Source: SG8-41 sp963699525
Lineage (GTDB): Bacteria; Pseudomonadota; Gammaproteobacteria; Burkholderiales; SG8-41
NCBI GenBank assembly: GCA_963699525.1
Contig: CAVOUI010000009.1
Location: forward strand, 372,001-436,000
DNA: 64,000 nucleotides
Direction of reading: 5' to 3'
Shown: positions 44,823 to 55,351 of the stretch, piece by piece
Layout: every line of letters starts with the position of its first letter
Numbering within the stretch: position 1 is the first letter of the stretch
Program-made: the position numbers and the translations under genes
The notes under the pieces: model-generated
Databases searched by the model: none
What the model was told of the DNA's origin: nothing
What the model saw: only the letters and a program-made list of their open reading frames with translations

Positions 44823-47800
44823 CTAGGCAAGCTCTCCAAACGCCTCGCGGATCGCCGTGACGCGGTCCTTCAGATCGGGGAGCTTCAGCTCGATGCGCAG
44901 CTTGTCCTGTCCCGCGAGGCGGTAGTGCGGCTTCTGCCGGACGAGATTCAGCACCCTGGCCGGCTCGATCGGCGGCTTCGCGACGAACTGCAGCTGGATC
45001 GCCGTCTCGGCCGCGTCGACGCGCGCGATGCCGAGCGGCTGGCCGAGGACGCGCAGGCGGTGGCATTCGATCAACGCCCGGGCAGGCTCGGGCGGGATTC
45101 CGAAGCGGTCGACCAGCTCCTCGCGGAGCCGATCGAGCGCCTCCAGCGTTTCGCAGCCGGCGAGCCGCTTGTAGAGCACCAGCCGCTCGTGCACGTCGCT
45201 CACGTAGTCCGCCGGCAGCAGCGCCGGCACGTGCAGGTTGATCTCGGCGGTGACGGCGAGCGGAGCGGCGAGATCCGGCTCGCGCCCGCTCCTCAGCGAG
45301 CGCACCGCGGCATCGAGCATGCGCACGTAGAGGTTGAAGCCGACTTCCTGCATCTCCCCGCTCTGGGACTCGCCCAGCACCTCGCCCGCGCCGCGGATCT
45401 CGAGATCGTGCATCGCGAGGAAGAACCCGGACCCGAGCTCCTCCATCATCTGGATCGCCTCCAGGCGCTTCTTCGCCTGCGCGGTGATGGCGCCCTCGTC
45501 GGGCAGGAGCAGGTAGGCGTAAGCCTGGTGGTGCGAGCGGCCGACGCGCCCTCGCAGCTGGTGCAGCTGGGCGAGCCCGAACTTGTCCGCGCGGTTGATG
45601 ATCATGGTATTGGCCGTGGGCACGTCGATCCCGGTCTCGATGATGGTCGTGCAGAGCAGCACGCTGAAGCGCTGCTGGTAGAAGTCGCGCATCACGTGCT
45701 CGAGCTCGCGCTCGCGCATTTGCCCGTGCGCGACGCGGATGCGCGCCTCCGGCACGAGCTTGGCGAGCCATGCCTCGACATCCTCTATGCTGTCGATGTC
45801 GTTGTGAAGGAAATAGATCTGGCCGCCGCGCTTCAGCTCCCGTAGCGCCGCCTCGCGGATGAGGGGGCGGCTGTGGCGCGCGACGAACGTCTTGATCGCG
45901 AGCCGGCGCTCGGGCGCGGTGGCGATCACCGAGAAGTCGCGCAGGCCCTCGAGCGCCATCGCCAGCGTGCGCGGGATCGGAGTCGCCGTGAGCGTGAGCA
46001 CGTCCACTTCCGCGCGCAGCGCCTTCAGCCGCTCCTTCTGCCGCACGCCGAAGCGGTGCTCCTCGTCGATGATGGCGAGCCCGAGCTGCTTGAATCGCAC
46101 GTCGCGGGAAAGCAGCTTATGGGTGCCGATCGCGATGTCGATGCGGCCTTCGGCGAGGCCCGCGAGCGTGCCGGCCGTCTCCTTCCCGGTGCGGAAGCGC
46201 GAAAGCTCCGCGATCCTGACCGGCCAGTCGGCGAAGCGGTCGGAAAAGGTATTGAAGTGCTGTTCGGCGAGCAGGGTTGTCGGCACCAGCACCGCGACTT
46301 GCTTGCCGTCGGCGACCGCGACGAAGGCGGCGCGCAGCGCGACCTCCGTCTTGCCGAAGCCGACGTCGCCGCAGATCAGGCGGTCCATCGGCTTGCCGCT
46401 CTTGAGATCCTCCAGAACGGCTCCGATCGCGGTGGCCTGGTCCGCGGTCGTCTCGAACGGAAATCCCTCGGCGAACGCATCGTAGTCGTGGCTCTTCACC
46501 TGGAATGCGTACCCCTGGCGCGAGGCGCGCCGGGCGTAGAGCGCAAGCAGCTCCGCGGCGGTGTCGCGCACCTGCTGCGCGGCCTTGCGTTTCGCCTTTT
46601 CCCACTGCCCGCTGCCGAGCTGATGCAGCGGCGCGGCCTCCACCGGCGCGCCGCTGTAGCGCGAGACGAGGTGCAGGCTCGAGACCGGAACGTAGAGCTT
46701 GTCCCCGCCGGCGTATTCCAGCGTGAGGAACTCGGTCTCGCCTTCGCCGAGGTCGAACGTCATCAGGCCGATGTAGCGGCCGATGCCGTGGCTCTCGTGC
46801 ACGACCGGGTCCCCGAGCTTGACCTCGGAGAGGTCGCGCAGCATGCCCTCCGGGGAGGCGCGTTGCGCCGCCTCGCGCCCGCGCCGCGGGCGCGCCTGCT
46901 GCGCGTAGAGCTCGTTCTCCGTGACGATGGCGAGCGGCGGCTCGGCGAGCGCAAAACCTTCGTGCAGCGGGCCCACGCCCAGCATGAAGGGCTCGGTGGA
47001 CTCGGCAAAACTCGTGAAGTTTCCGGCTGCCGCGGGCTTGAGGCCGTGATCGCCGAAATACTCGAGCAGCGTTTCGCGCCGCCCCGGGCTCTCCGCCAGC
47101 ACGAGCACCCGCCCCGGGTACGACTCGCGGAAAGCCCGCAGACGGTGAAGGGGGTCGTCCGCGCGGCGTTCGACCGCAAGCGGAGGCAATGGATGCGTGG
47201 CGTCTCCGCTTGCAAGGGATGAGGGGTGGGGATGAAGGATGAGGAATCCCGGTTGACCTCTCGCCACTCAGCTCGACTGCGGGCGTAGGGCTTGATCGCG
47301 CCGAAGAACTGGTCCGCGGTCAGGAACAGCTCGTGCGGCGGCAGCGCGGGATGGTCGCGGTCGCCGCGCAGCACGGCGTAGCGCGCGTGAGTGTCGCTCC
47401 AGAACTGCTCGATGGCCGGCTGCAGCTCCGGCTGGACGCACAGCAGCGCGTCCTGCGGCAGGTAGTCCGTAATGAGCGCCGTCCCCTCGAAGAACAGCGG
47501 CAGGTAGTACTCGATGCCGGCGGCGATGACGCCCTTCGAGACGTCCTTGTAGACGCGGCTGCGCGACGGGTCGCCCTCGAACTTCTCGCGGAAGTTGCGA
47601 CGGAACCGGGTCTGGGCCGCCTCGTCCAGCGGGAACTCGCGCGCCGGCAGCAGCCGCACCTCGTTCACCTTGTAGATCGAGCGCTGGGTGTCCACGTCGA
47701 AGCTGCGGATGCTCTCCACCACGTCGTCGTCGAGCTCGATGCGGTAGGGCACCGCGCTGCCCATCGGAAAGAGATCGATCAGGCCGCCGCGCACGCAGTA

Positions 47801-48274
47801 CTCGCCGGGCGCCACCACTTGCGTGACGTGCGTGTATCCCGCCGTCGTGAGCTGGGCACGCAGCTCATCGGGCGCGAGCCTTGCTCCCTGTTTGAAATGG
47901 AACGAGCGGGCGGCCAGATACTCCACGGGCGCGAGCCGGCAGAGCGCCGTCGTGACCGGCAGGATCACCACCTCGAGCGTGCGCCGGGTAAGCTGATAGA
48001 GCGTCGCGAGCCGCTCGGAGACCAGGTCCTGGTGCGGCGAAAGCTGGTCGTAGGGGAGCGTCTCCCAGTCGGGAAACAGGCGCACCTTGATCGAAGGATC
48101 GAAAAACGGAATCTCGTCCAGCAACCGCTGCGCGTCCGACCCGGTAGCGGTGATGACGGCGACGGGATGGCGCGCTCGCGCGAGTTGCGCGATCAGCAAC
48201 GCGTCGGCGGAGCCGTGGAGGGGCGACGTACGCGCACGGCTCCCCGCCGCAGGCATCTGGGAAGGGATAAGCAT
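44823..48274 (-). CDS. mfd: Mfd, transcription-repair coupling factor (frameshifted)
   Basis: This is the large DNA translocase that removes stalled RNA polymerase and recruits UvrA. The N-terminal UvrB-like domain runs from MLIPSQMPAAGSRART to about 47240. The RNA polymerase-interaction domain has KLGDPVVHESHGIGRYIGL, and the helicase core has GDVGFGKTEVALRAAF, DEEHRFGVRQKE and TATPIPRTLAMAL. A TRCF C-terminal domain ends FGELA. The two frames join in 47180-47250 at a heptad repeat, where the length requires a one-base deletion or two insertions. The expected size is about 1150 residues. Confidence 0.93.
47217..47247. repeat. Degenerate GGGATGA-type short tandem repeat inside mfd
   Basis: The plus strand shows GGGATGA, GGGGTGG, GGATGAA and GGATGAG in series, about four degenerate heptamers, exactly where the mfd reading frames switch. 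Similar TGA-rich tracts occur at gene ends elsewhere (11828-11846, 22421-22440, 52476-52496, 55331-55350, 61656-61680). Slippage here would change frame. Confidence 0.55.
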
Positions 48275-48353
48275 TGAAAAAGAGCGTTATTATACCGGCA
48301 CTTAACCCCGTTCGACCGAATCGCGTAATGACGGCCTCTACTGAGGGAGCCTG

Positions 48354-49704
48354 ATGATGAAGAAACAACTCGACCTCATCGTGATCGGAGGCGGCAGCGG
48401 CGGCATTGCCCTGGCGAACCGCGCCGCCTCGTACGGCGCAAAGGTGGCGCTGGTCGAGGCGGGCCGCCTCGGCGGCACCTGCGTCAACGTCGGGTGCGTT
48501 CCAAAGAAGATCATGTGGAATGCCGCATTCATCGCGCACGTGTTCCACGAAGCGGGCGACTACGGCTTCTCGGCGCGCCTAGAGCGCTTCGAGTGGGGAG
48601 CGCTCAAGAAGAGCCGCGACGACTACGTCGCGTGGCTCAACGGTCGTTACCAGGCCGGCCTGGAGAAGTACGGCGTCGAATGGGTGCGCGGGCGCGCGCG
48701 CTTCGATGGGCCGCGGTCGGTCGTGGTGGGCGGCGCGCGGCTCGAAGCGCCGCACGTTGCGATCGCCACGGGCGGCAGGCCGGTCGTCCCGAAGTGGAAG
48801 GGCGCCGAGCTCGGCATCACCTCGGACGGATTCTTCGAACTGGCGCAGCAGCCCCGCCGGGTTGCGATCGTGGGCGCGGGCTACGTCGCGGTGGAGCTCG
48901 CGGGGGTGTTCCGCGCGCTGGGCTCGGAGGTCGTGCTGCTCGCGCGGCGCGCCGGGGTGCTGATGAGCTTCGACGAGCTGCTGCGCGAGGCGGTGATGCG
49001 CGAGATGGCGGCCGACGGCATCGAGGTCCATACCCACACGCACGTGCGGGAAGCGGTGCGCGAAGGCCAGGGGATCGCGCTTCACTGCGTCGAGGGTCTC
49101 AAGGTCACGGGGCTCGATTGCGTCCTGTGGGCGGTCGGGCGCGAGCCGAACACGGAGGAACTGAATCTCGCCGCCGCCGGTGTAGAGACCGACGCGGCGG
49201 GCCATGTCGTCACCGACGAATGGCAGAATACCAGCGCCCCGGGCACCTATGCCGTGGGCGACGTGACCGGACGGGAAGCGTTGACTCCCGTCGCGATCGC
49301 CGCTGGCCGGCGTCTCGCCGACCGCCTGTTCGGCGGCCGGCCGGACCGCAAGCTCGTGTACGAGAACATTCCGACCGTCGTCTTCAGCCATCCGCCGCTC
49401 GGCACCGTCGGGCTCACGGAAGCCGAGGCGCGCAGCCGTTTCGGGGACGCGGTGAAGGTCTACCGCACCGAGTTCACGCCGCTGTTCCACGCCTTCACGC
49501 CGCGCAAGGCGAGAGCGCCGATGAAGCTGGTGACGCGGGCAAGGACGAGAAGATCGTCGGCTGCCACGTGTTCGGCGCGGGGCGCCGACGAGATGCTGCA
49601 GGGATTTCGCGGTGGCGGTGCGCATGGGCGCGACCAAGCGCGACTTCGACGATACCGTCGCGATCCACCCCACCAGCGCTGAAGAGCTGGTCACGATGCG
49701 CTGA
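48354..49704 (+). CDS. gor: Glutathione-disulfide reductase (C-terminal frameshifts)
   Basis: This FAD/NADPH enzyme keeps glutathione reduced. GGGSGGIALANRAA binds FAD, the redox pair is C43-C48 in GGTCVNVGCVPKK, and GAGYVAVELAGVFRALG binds NADPH. The interface-domain catalytic motif HPTSAEELVTM lies near the end in another frame. Reading through needs one base added near 49535 and one removed near 49580 and near 49606, giving GKDEKIVGCHVFG, GADEMLQGF and AVAVRMGATKRDFDD. Corrected length is about 449 residues. Three indels in 80 bases suggest local sequence error. Confidence 0.9.
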
Positions 49705-49712
49705 GATAGGCT

Positions 49713-51339
49713 CTACGCCCAGCGCAGGCGCAGGGCGCGCACGACGAATATCGCCGCGAACGGGAGCAATAGCCCGATTGCGAACACCACGATGAGAAGT
49801 TCCCCGAGCTGGCTGTAGTCGGCGGCCACCTGGAGGGCGCCGGTTACGGGGTCCTTCCTGCCGCGCTCCACGACATAAATCTGGTTGAGGTACTTGGTGC
49901 CGAGCTGCGCGGCGGACAGCGCCAGATTGGAGAAGGACGCCATGATGGCGAAGTAGGTGGCCTTGAGGTTCGACTGGGGCCGAGTTCGCGATCCACGCCA
50001 GCATCGGGATCATGGCGATCTGCCCCAGCGGCGAGGCGAGCGCCGTGTTGACGATCACGATGAAGCGCGCATCCACGACGCCCCCGGTCGCGACCATGGT
50101 CCAGTGATGCAGCCCGTAGTAGAGGCCGAGAACGGGCAGCGACAGCACGGCGCCGGCGATGGTCAGAAAGCCCACGACGTAGGCAATGGAGCGCACCGCC
50201 ATGAAGCGGCGGAAGAGGAACATCCCGAACAGCGTCAGCACGCCGGCAATCAGCTCGAGCACCGCCAGGAAGCGCTGGTCGAACTTCAGCTCGTCGATCA
50301 TCCACCAGGTCAAGCCTGGCCCTGGGCTGGGGATGGCACGGTAAAGAAAGATCACGATGGCTGTGCCAATCAGCGTTGAGCGTGCCTCCGGCTCGAGCTC
50401 ACGGGTGAGCTTCGCGATGAGGAACACGACGATGGCGAGCGAGCCGGCGAAGATGACCTCCTGGTTGAATTCGACGCGGCTGAACCCCATGCCGAGCGTG
50501 AACGCGACGAACACGAGGCTGCCGCCGAGTATCCACCAGTTGGGCGCCGGACGCTCGTCGGGTCCCGCGAAGGCCTTCTGCGCCTCCGCCGGCTCCATGC
50601 CCTGCGCGACGAGCTGGTGGATCGCTCGCCGCCTGAGGAGCCAGGCCAGCGCGATCCCGAGCACGGAAATGAGCGGAATCACTGTTGCCGTCAGGTAGAT
50701 CTGGCGATAGATCGCGACTTTCTCCGCCTCAGTCAGCTTTTCCACGCCGGCGAAGAGGTAAAGATTGATCGCCGCGACCAGTGCGAGGCCGCCGATCAGC
50801 GCCACCCGCCCCAGCGTCTGCATGGTGATGTTCATCAGCTTGCGGGTTTCCTGCGGAATGGGCTTGCCGTTCTCGTCCACGCGCGGAACCGCCTCGACCG
50901 TCATCGCGTCCGCGACGACGTCCTGGACGACGTAGCCGACCGGGGCGAGCAGCTCCGCAAGCACGAACCACGCTTCGGCTGGCATCACCGCCACCATCGC
51001 GGCGCGGTCGGTGAGAAGCCCGACCATGATGAGGAGGCTCGCGGCGATGAGGCCGGCGCCGAGGAAGACCAGCCAGCTCTTCCAGCGCCAGAAGAGGTCC
51101 ACGAGGTGGCCGATCGGCATCTTCAGAACGAATGGAATGCCGGCCCAGAAACCGAGCGCGACAAGAAACGCGGCGGAAAGGCCGAGGTACTCCTTGACGA
51201 AGAAGATGCCGACGATGCTGGTTAGGCCCGAAATGCCGTAGGCGACGTACACCATCAGCGGCGGGAGGTAGGAGAGCCGCAGCTCGCGCCCGAGGGCGAG
51301 GATGTTGACGTCGACCCAGCGCAGCGCGCCCGCGATCAT
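49713..51339 (-). CDS. MFS-type transporter, BT1/folate-biopterin-like (one frameshift)
   Basis: This is a protein of about 541 residues with 12 or more membrane helices. The pattern SYLPPLMVYVAYGISGLTSI, FWAGIPFVLKMPIGHLVDLF and PVGYVVQDVVADAMTVE resembles BT1-type MFS proteins, but the substrate cannot be assigned. The frame breaks at the C4 run 49976-49979. Reading three Cs gives ANSAQSNLKATYFAIMASFS and a natural C-terminus at 49713. A TACAAT lies about 10 bases before the ATG. Its end is 8 bases from the glutathione reductase stop. Confidence 0.8.
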
Positions 51340-51385
51340 GGCGCGGGATTGTACCTACAATCCCAGGCCAGCCGAGGCCTGGGGA

Positions 51386-52486
51386 TCAAGCCGGTCGATG
51401 GATTGCGATCGGCACGCGCCGCGGGCCGAAGGCACGCTCGAACACTTCATAGCGGCCCGCGATCGTGGCATGGCAGTCGGGACATTTCCCTTCCGGGGTG
51501 ACGCGGTAGTCGTCGATGCGGTACCAGTCGCGCACGATGAGCGCCGACTTGCAGGAGGGACAGAATGTCGTGCCGCCTTCCGTGTCGTGCACGTTGCCCG
51601 TGTAGACGTAGTGCAGCCCCTCGGCGATCGCGATGTTGCGCGCGCGGCTGAGCGTCGAGGCGGGCGTCGCCGGGATGTCGTTCATCTTGTAGTCGGGGTG
51701 GAATGCCGTGAAGTGCACCGGCACATCCGGCCCGAGCTCCTTCCTGATCCATTTGCACTCGGCTTCGATTTCCGCGCTCGAGTCGTTCTTGCCCGGGATG
51801 AGCAGCGTCGTGATCTCGAACCATACGTCCGTCTCGTGCTTGAGGTAGACGAGCGTGTCGAGAACCGGCTTGAGCCTCGCCGCGCACAGCTTGAAGTAGA
51901 ACTCGTCGGTGAACGCCTTGAGGTCCACGTTGGCAGCGTCCATCTTCGCGTAGAACTCGCGCCGCGGCACCTCATGGATGTATCCCGCGGTGACCGCCAC
52001 CGTCTGTATGCCGCGCTGGTGGCAGGCGTCTGCAATGTCCATCGCGTACTCGGCAAAGATGACCGGGTCGTTGTAAGTGAAGGCGACGCTCTTGCAGCCT
52101 TGCGCTTCCGCGGCCTCCGCGATCGCTTCCGGCGAGGCCTCGTCGGCGAGGCGGTCCATGTCCTTCGATTTCGAGATGTCCCAGTTCTGGCAGAACTTGC
52201 AGGCGAGATTGCAGCCCGCCGTGCCGAAGGAGAGGATGCTCGAGCCCGGAAAAAACTGGTTGAGCGGCTTCTTCTCGACGGGGTCGATGCAGAATCCGGA
52301 GGAGCGCCCGTAGGTGGTCAGCACCATGCGGTCGCGCTCGCGCATGCGCACGAAGCACGCGCCGCGCTGGCCTTCGTGCAGGCGGCAGTCGCGCGGGCAG
52401 AGATCGCATTGCATGCGCCCGTCCTCGAGCATGTGCCACCACCGGCCCGGATATTCGCGCCCGCTCAATCCCTCGTCACTCATCAC
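51386..52486 (-). CDS. amrS: AmmeMemoRadiSam system radical SAM enzyme
   Basis: This is a 366-residue radical SAM protein. The [4Fe-4S] motif is C92-x3-C96-x2-C99 (GCNLACKFCQNWDISKS). Extra N-terminal cysteines C27, C30, C34 and C44 (CDLCPRDC, GACF) resemble activating-enzyme relatives, and a C-terminal zinc ribbon has CPSC and CPDC. The motif AFTYNDPVIFAEY and the gene order identify the system. Its reaction is unknown. It follows the AMMECR1 gene by 10 bases. Confidence 0.92.
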   Translation of the reverse strand: MMSDEGLSGREYPGRWWHMLEDGRMQCDLCPRDCRLHEGQRGACFVRMRERDRMVLTTYGRSSGFCIDPVEKKPLNQFFPGSSILSFGTAGCNLACKFCQNWDISKSKDMDRLADEASPEAIAEAAEAQGCKSVAFTYNDPVIFAEYAMDIADACHQRGIQTVAVTAGYIHEVPRREFYAKMDAANVDLKAFTDEFYFKLCAARLKPVLDTLVYLKHETDVWFEITTLLIPGKNDSSAEIEAECKWIRKELGPDVPVHFTAFHPDYKMNDIPATPASTLSRARNIAIAEGLHYVYTGNVHDTEGGTTFCPSCKSALIVRDWYRIDDYRVTPEGKCPDCHATIAGRYEVFERAFGPRRVPIAIHRPA

Positions 52487-52496
52487 CCGTCACGCC

Positions 52497-53114
52497 TCAA
52501 TCTGTTTCGCGCCACTTGAGCACCGTGTAGCGCGAGATGCGGACCTCCCTGTCCCAGAAGTCGGGCGGCAATCCCGCCTTGTACTTGAGATGCGCGAGGA
52601 ACTCCGATGGTTCCTTGATATCTTCCCAGACCTGGGGCAGGAAGGTCCCGGTATGGTGGCCGTATTCGAACACCAGCCCGTCGATGCCGGCGCGGAGCTG
52701 CCTCAGCGCGTCGGGCTCGTCGGCGAAGGCGAGGGGCTCGAGCGCCGAAAGCACGGAAATCTCGAGCGCAATCCCGGAGAACTCCCCCGGCTCGAGGGGC
52801 GGGAAGCGCGGGTCGCGGAAGGCGGCGGCCACCGCGTTGGCCCTCACGTCCTCGGCCAGCGCGCGATGCGCGCGCAGCGTCCCGATGCAGCCGCGAAGCC
52901 TGCTCGCCAGCGTGAGTGTGATGAAGCACGCGCCGCTCGACTTCAGCCACGGCAGATCATCGTCGGCGGAATGTTCCAGCCCGAGCCGCGCTGCGATCGC
53001 AGCGCGCGCGAGCGGCAGCAGCACGCGGCCCGCATCCCGCGGCAGCTCCTGCGCGCCCTGTCCGGCTTCCCCCCGCATCGCGTGGAACAGAAGCGGACCC
53101 GGCTCAGCGGGCAT
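52497..53114 (-). CDS. amrA: AmmeMemoRadiSam system protein A (AMMECR1 domain)
   Basis: This is a 205-residue AMMECR1-domain protein. LRGCIGTLRAHRAL is the family signature, with ACFITLTLASRLRGC before and FEYGHHTGTFLPQVWEDI after. AMMECR1 proteins are conserved from bacteria to human, but the biochemical function is not known. The ATG overlaps the Memo-like gene's 3' end by 11 bases. An N-terminal low-complexity part (about residues 1-25) is not part of the domain. Confidence 0.92.
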   Translation of the reverse strand: MPAEPGPLLFHAMRGEAGQGAQELPRDAGRVLLPLARAAIAARLGLEHSADDDLPWLKSSGACFITLTLASRLRGCIGTLRAHRALAEDVRANAVAAAFRDPRFPPLEPGEFSGIALEISVLSALEPLAFADEPDALRQLRAGIDGLVFEYGHHTGTFLPQVWEDIKEPSEFLAHLKYKAGLPPDFWDREVRISRYTVLKWRETD

Positions 53115-53928
53115 CCGGGGGCGCCTCGTAAAAGGCGAAGGCGCCGTAGCCGACCACGCGATTCTTGTCGCCCGCCGTGTCGCCGGAGTTGCGGAGATCG
53201 ATCAGCTCGGGCTTCAGCCCGCGCCGGCGCGCGACGGTCGTCAACCCCATCACCGGCGTCGCCCCGCACGCCTGCTCGTGGGAGATCTCGCCTGCCAGTC
53301 CGAGGATGGCCTGCGCCGTCGCGCGGTCCACGGCCTGCGCGTCGGCGTAGGAAAGATAGTGGGAGAGGTCCGAGCTCACCACGATCAGCGTCTCGGGGCC
53401 ACCCCACAGCGCATCCAGCACTTCGGCGACTTCTTCAGTGCCGCAATGGCCTACCGCCAAGGGCACCAGCTTGAACTTCTCGATCGCCGTCTGCAGGAAC
53501 GGCACGTGCACTTCCAGCGAGTGCTCGAGCGCGTGCGCTTGCGCGCTGATCACGACCTGGGGGAGCCCGCGCAGCGCCTCGGCCGCGTCCGGGTCGATCT
53601 CGACCGTGCCGAGCGGGGTGGCGAACGCCTTGCAGCCGGGGAGCGCCATCCCCCGCACCGCGACGCGATGAGTCGGGCCGAGCAGAACGACGCGCGTGAT
53701 CGTCCTGCGCGCCGGGGCGAGCAGCGTGTAGACGCTGGCGGCGACCGGACCGGAATAAATGTACCCGGCGTGCGGCGCGATGATGGCCTTCGGGGCGGCG
53801 CGGTCGGGCGCGTCGTGCGCGGCGGCGCCCAGGAGATCCGTCAGCGCCTGCGCCAGCTCGCGGCCCTCGCCGGGGTAGAACATGCCGGCGACCGCCGGCA
53901 CCCGCACGGGTGAAATCGCTTGCGACAT
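53104..53928 (-). CDS. amrB: AmmeMemoRadiSam system protein B (Memo-like)
   Basis: This is a 274-residue Memo-family protein related to class III extradiol dioxygenases. Putative metal ligands match human MEMO1: H53 (APHAGYIYSG), H87 (GPTHR) and C221 (EQACGATPV). LEHSLEVHVPFLQ and SSDLSHYL are conserved. I chose ATG 53928 (MSQAISPVRVPAVAGMFYPG) over an upstream ORF start because the family begins there. It is the first gene of the three-gene system and divergent from ispD. Confidence 0.92.
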   Translation of the reverse strand: MSQAISPVRVPAVAGMFYPGEGRELAQALTDLLGAAAHDAPDRAAPKAIIAPHAGYIYSGPVAASVYTLLAPARRTITRVVLLGPTHRVAVRGMALPGCKAFATPLGTVEIDPDAAEALRGLPQVVISAQAHALEHSLEVHVPFLQTAIEKFKLVPLAVGHCGTEEVAEVLDALWGGPETLIVVSSDLSHYLSYADAQAVDRATAQAILGLAGEISHEQACGATPVMGLTTVARRRGLKPELIDLRNSGDTAGDKNRVVGYGAFAFYEAPPDAR

Positions 53929-54028
53929 CTGTTGAATGATTATGCGCCCGGCCGCTCGTTTTTCAAGTGCCGCGGACGCAACAGTGTTGCTGATAAAATC
54001 CCTGCATTTACAGGGTCCTCGGCGCAAC

Positions 54029-54844
54029 TTGTCCAAAGCTTACGCCCTCGTTCCAGCCGCCGGCTCAGGTTCCCGCGTCGGAGCGGCCCTGCCCAAGCAG
54101 TATCTCGAGATCGCGGGGCACCCATTGCTTTACCATTCGCTGCTCGCCCTCGCGCGGCACCCGCGCATCGAGCAGGTGTTTGTCGTGCTCGCGCAGGGCG
54201 ACGATCAGTTCCGGCGCCACGACTGGCGCGAATTCGGCGCCCGGCTGGAGCCGCTGTACTGCGGCGGCGAGACGCGCGCGGCGAGCGTGTTCAACGGGCT
54301 TCTCGCGGCGCGGGACTCCATCGCCGCGTCGGACTGGGTCCTGGTGCACGATGCCGCGCGCCCGTGCCTCGGGCGCGAGGAGCTCGACCGCCTGTTCGGC
54401 GAGCTCGAGGCGGACGACACCGGGGGACTGCTCGCGGTGCCGGTCGCGGACACGCTGAAACGCGGAAGCCGCGACTCGCGCGTGGCGGCCACCGAGCCGC
54501 GCGAGAACCTGTGGCTCGCGCAGACCCCGCAGATGTTCCGCTATCGGCTGCTGCTCCAGGCGCTGCGCGCCGCGGATGCGGCGGCGGCGACCGACGAAGC
54601 GCGCGCAATCGAGAGGCTCGGCCTGAGACCGAAACTGGTGCTGGGCGACACGCGCAACATCAAGGTGACCTTTCCCGAGGACCTGGCACTGGCCGAGCTG
54701 ATCATCGGGAGCGGCCGGCAGTCGGCGCGTAGCGGCCCGCGCTTCGGCGAAAGCCTCGAATCGAAAGAAGGCGACGGACGCCGGCAGGAAACGCCGAGGG
54801 ACGGCACGCGGACGCCGATCCGGGCGGCGGTAGCCGAGCGCTGA
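54029..54844 (+). CDS. ispD: IspD, 2-C-methyl-D-erythritol 4-phosphate cytidylyltransferase
   Basis: This is the third enzyme of the MEP isoprenoid pathway. The start is a TTG (LSKAYALVPAAGSGSRVGAA), because the nucleotide-binding loop follows immediately and no ATG fits. VLVHDAARPCL and RENLWLAQTPQMFR with TDEARAIERLG are diagnostic. After the normal end (about residue 230, LALAELIIGSG) there is a 40-residue arginine-rich tail of low complexity not found in the family. A frameshift or a changed stop is possible. It is directly followed by ispF. Confidence 0.92.
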   Translation: MSKAYALVPAAGSGSRVGAALPKQYLEIAGHPLLYHSLLALARHPRIEQVFVVLAQGDDQFRRHDWREFGARLEPLYCGGETRAASVFNGLLAARDSIAASDWVLVHDAARPCLGREELDRLFGELEADDTGGLLAVPVADTLKRGSRDSRVAATEPRENLWLAQTPQMFRYRLLLQALRAADAAAATDEARAIERLGLRPKLVLGDTRNIKVTFPEDLALAELIIGSGRQSARSGPRFGESLESKEGDGRRQETPRDGTRTPIRAAVAER

Positions 54845-54861
54845 TTGCGGAGAGAGGAATC

Positions 54862-55341
54862 ATGCGAATTGGCCAGGGATTCGACGCACACGCGCTGGTA
54901 GCGGGACGAAAGCTCGTCATCGGGGGGGTCGCAATCCCCCATGAGAAAGGACTCGCGGGGCATTCCGATGCCGACGTGCTGATTCATGCGGTGTGCGACG
55001 CGCTGCTCGGAGCCGCGGGGCTGGGCGACATCGGGGGTCACTTTCCCGACAGCGACGCCCGCTACAAGGATATCGACAGCCGCAGGCTCCTGCGCGAGGT
55101 CGCGCGGCTGCTGCGGGAGCGTGGGCTGAGGCCCGCCAACGTGGATGCCACCATCATCGCGCAAGCGCCGAAGATGGCGCCGCACATTCCCGCGATGCGC
55201 GCCAATCTCGCGGCCGATCTCGGCATTGCCCCGGACGCGGTCAACATCAAGGCCAAGACCACCGAAAAGCTCGGCTTCGTCGGGCGGGGGGAGGGCATCG
55301 CCGCCGAGGCCGTCGCCCTCGTGGTGGGCGATGAGCGGTGA
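54862..55341 (+). CDS. ispF: IspF, 2-C-methyl-D-erythritol 2,4-cyclodiphosphate synthase
   Basis: This is a 159-residue trimeric synthase. Zinc ligands D8, H10 (GFDAHALVAG) and H42 (LIHAVCDALLG) are at the E. coli positions, and GHFPDSDARYKDIDS and NIKAKTTEKLGFVGRGEGIAA are conserved. A strong ribosome site (GAGAGGAAT) precedes it, and it pairs with ispD in the usual order. Confidence 0.97.
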   Translation: MRIGQGFDAHALVAGRKLVIGGVAIPHEKGLAGHSDADVLIHAVCDALLGAAGLGDIGGHFPDSDARYKDIDSRRLLREVARLLRERGLRPANVDATIIAQAPKMAPHIPAMRANLAADLGIAPDAVNIKAKTTEKLGFVGRGEGIAAEAVALVVGDER

Positions 55342-55351
55342 GTGATGGGAG

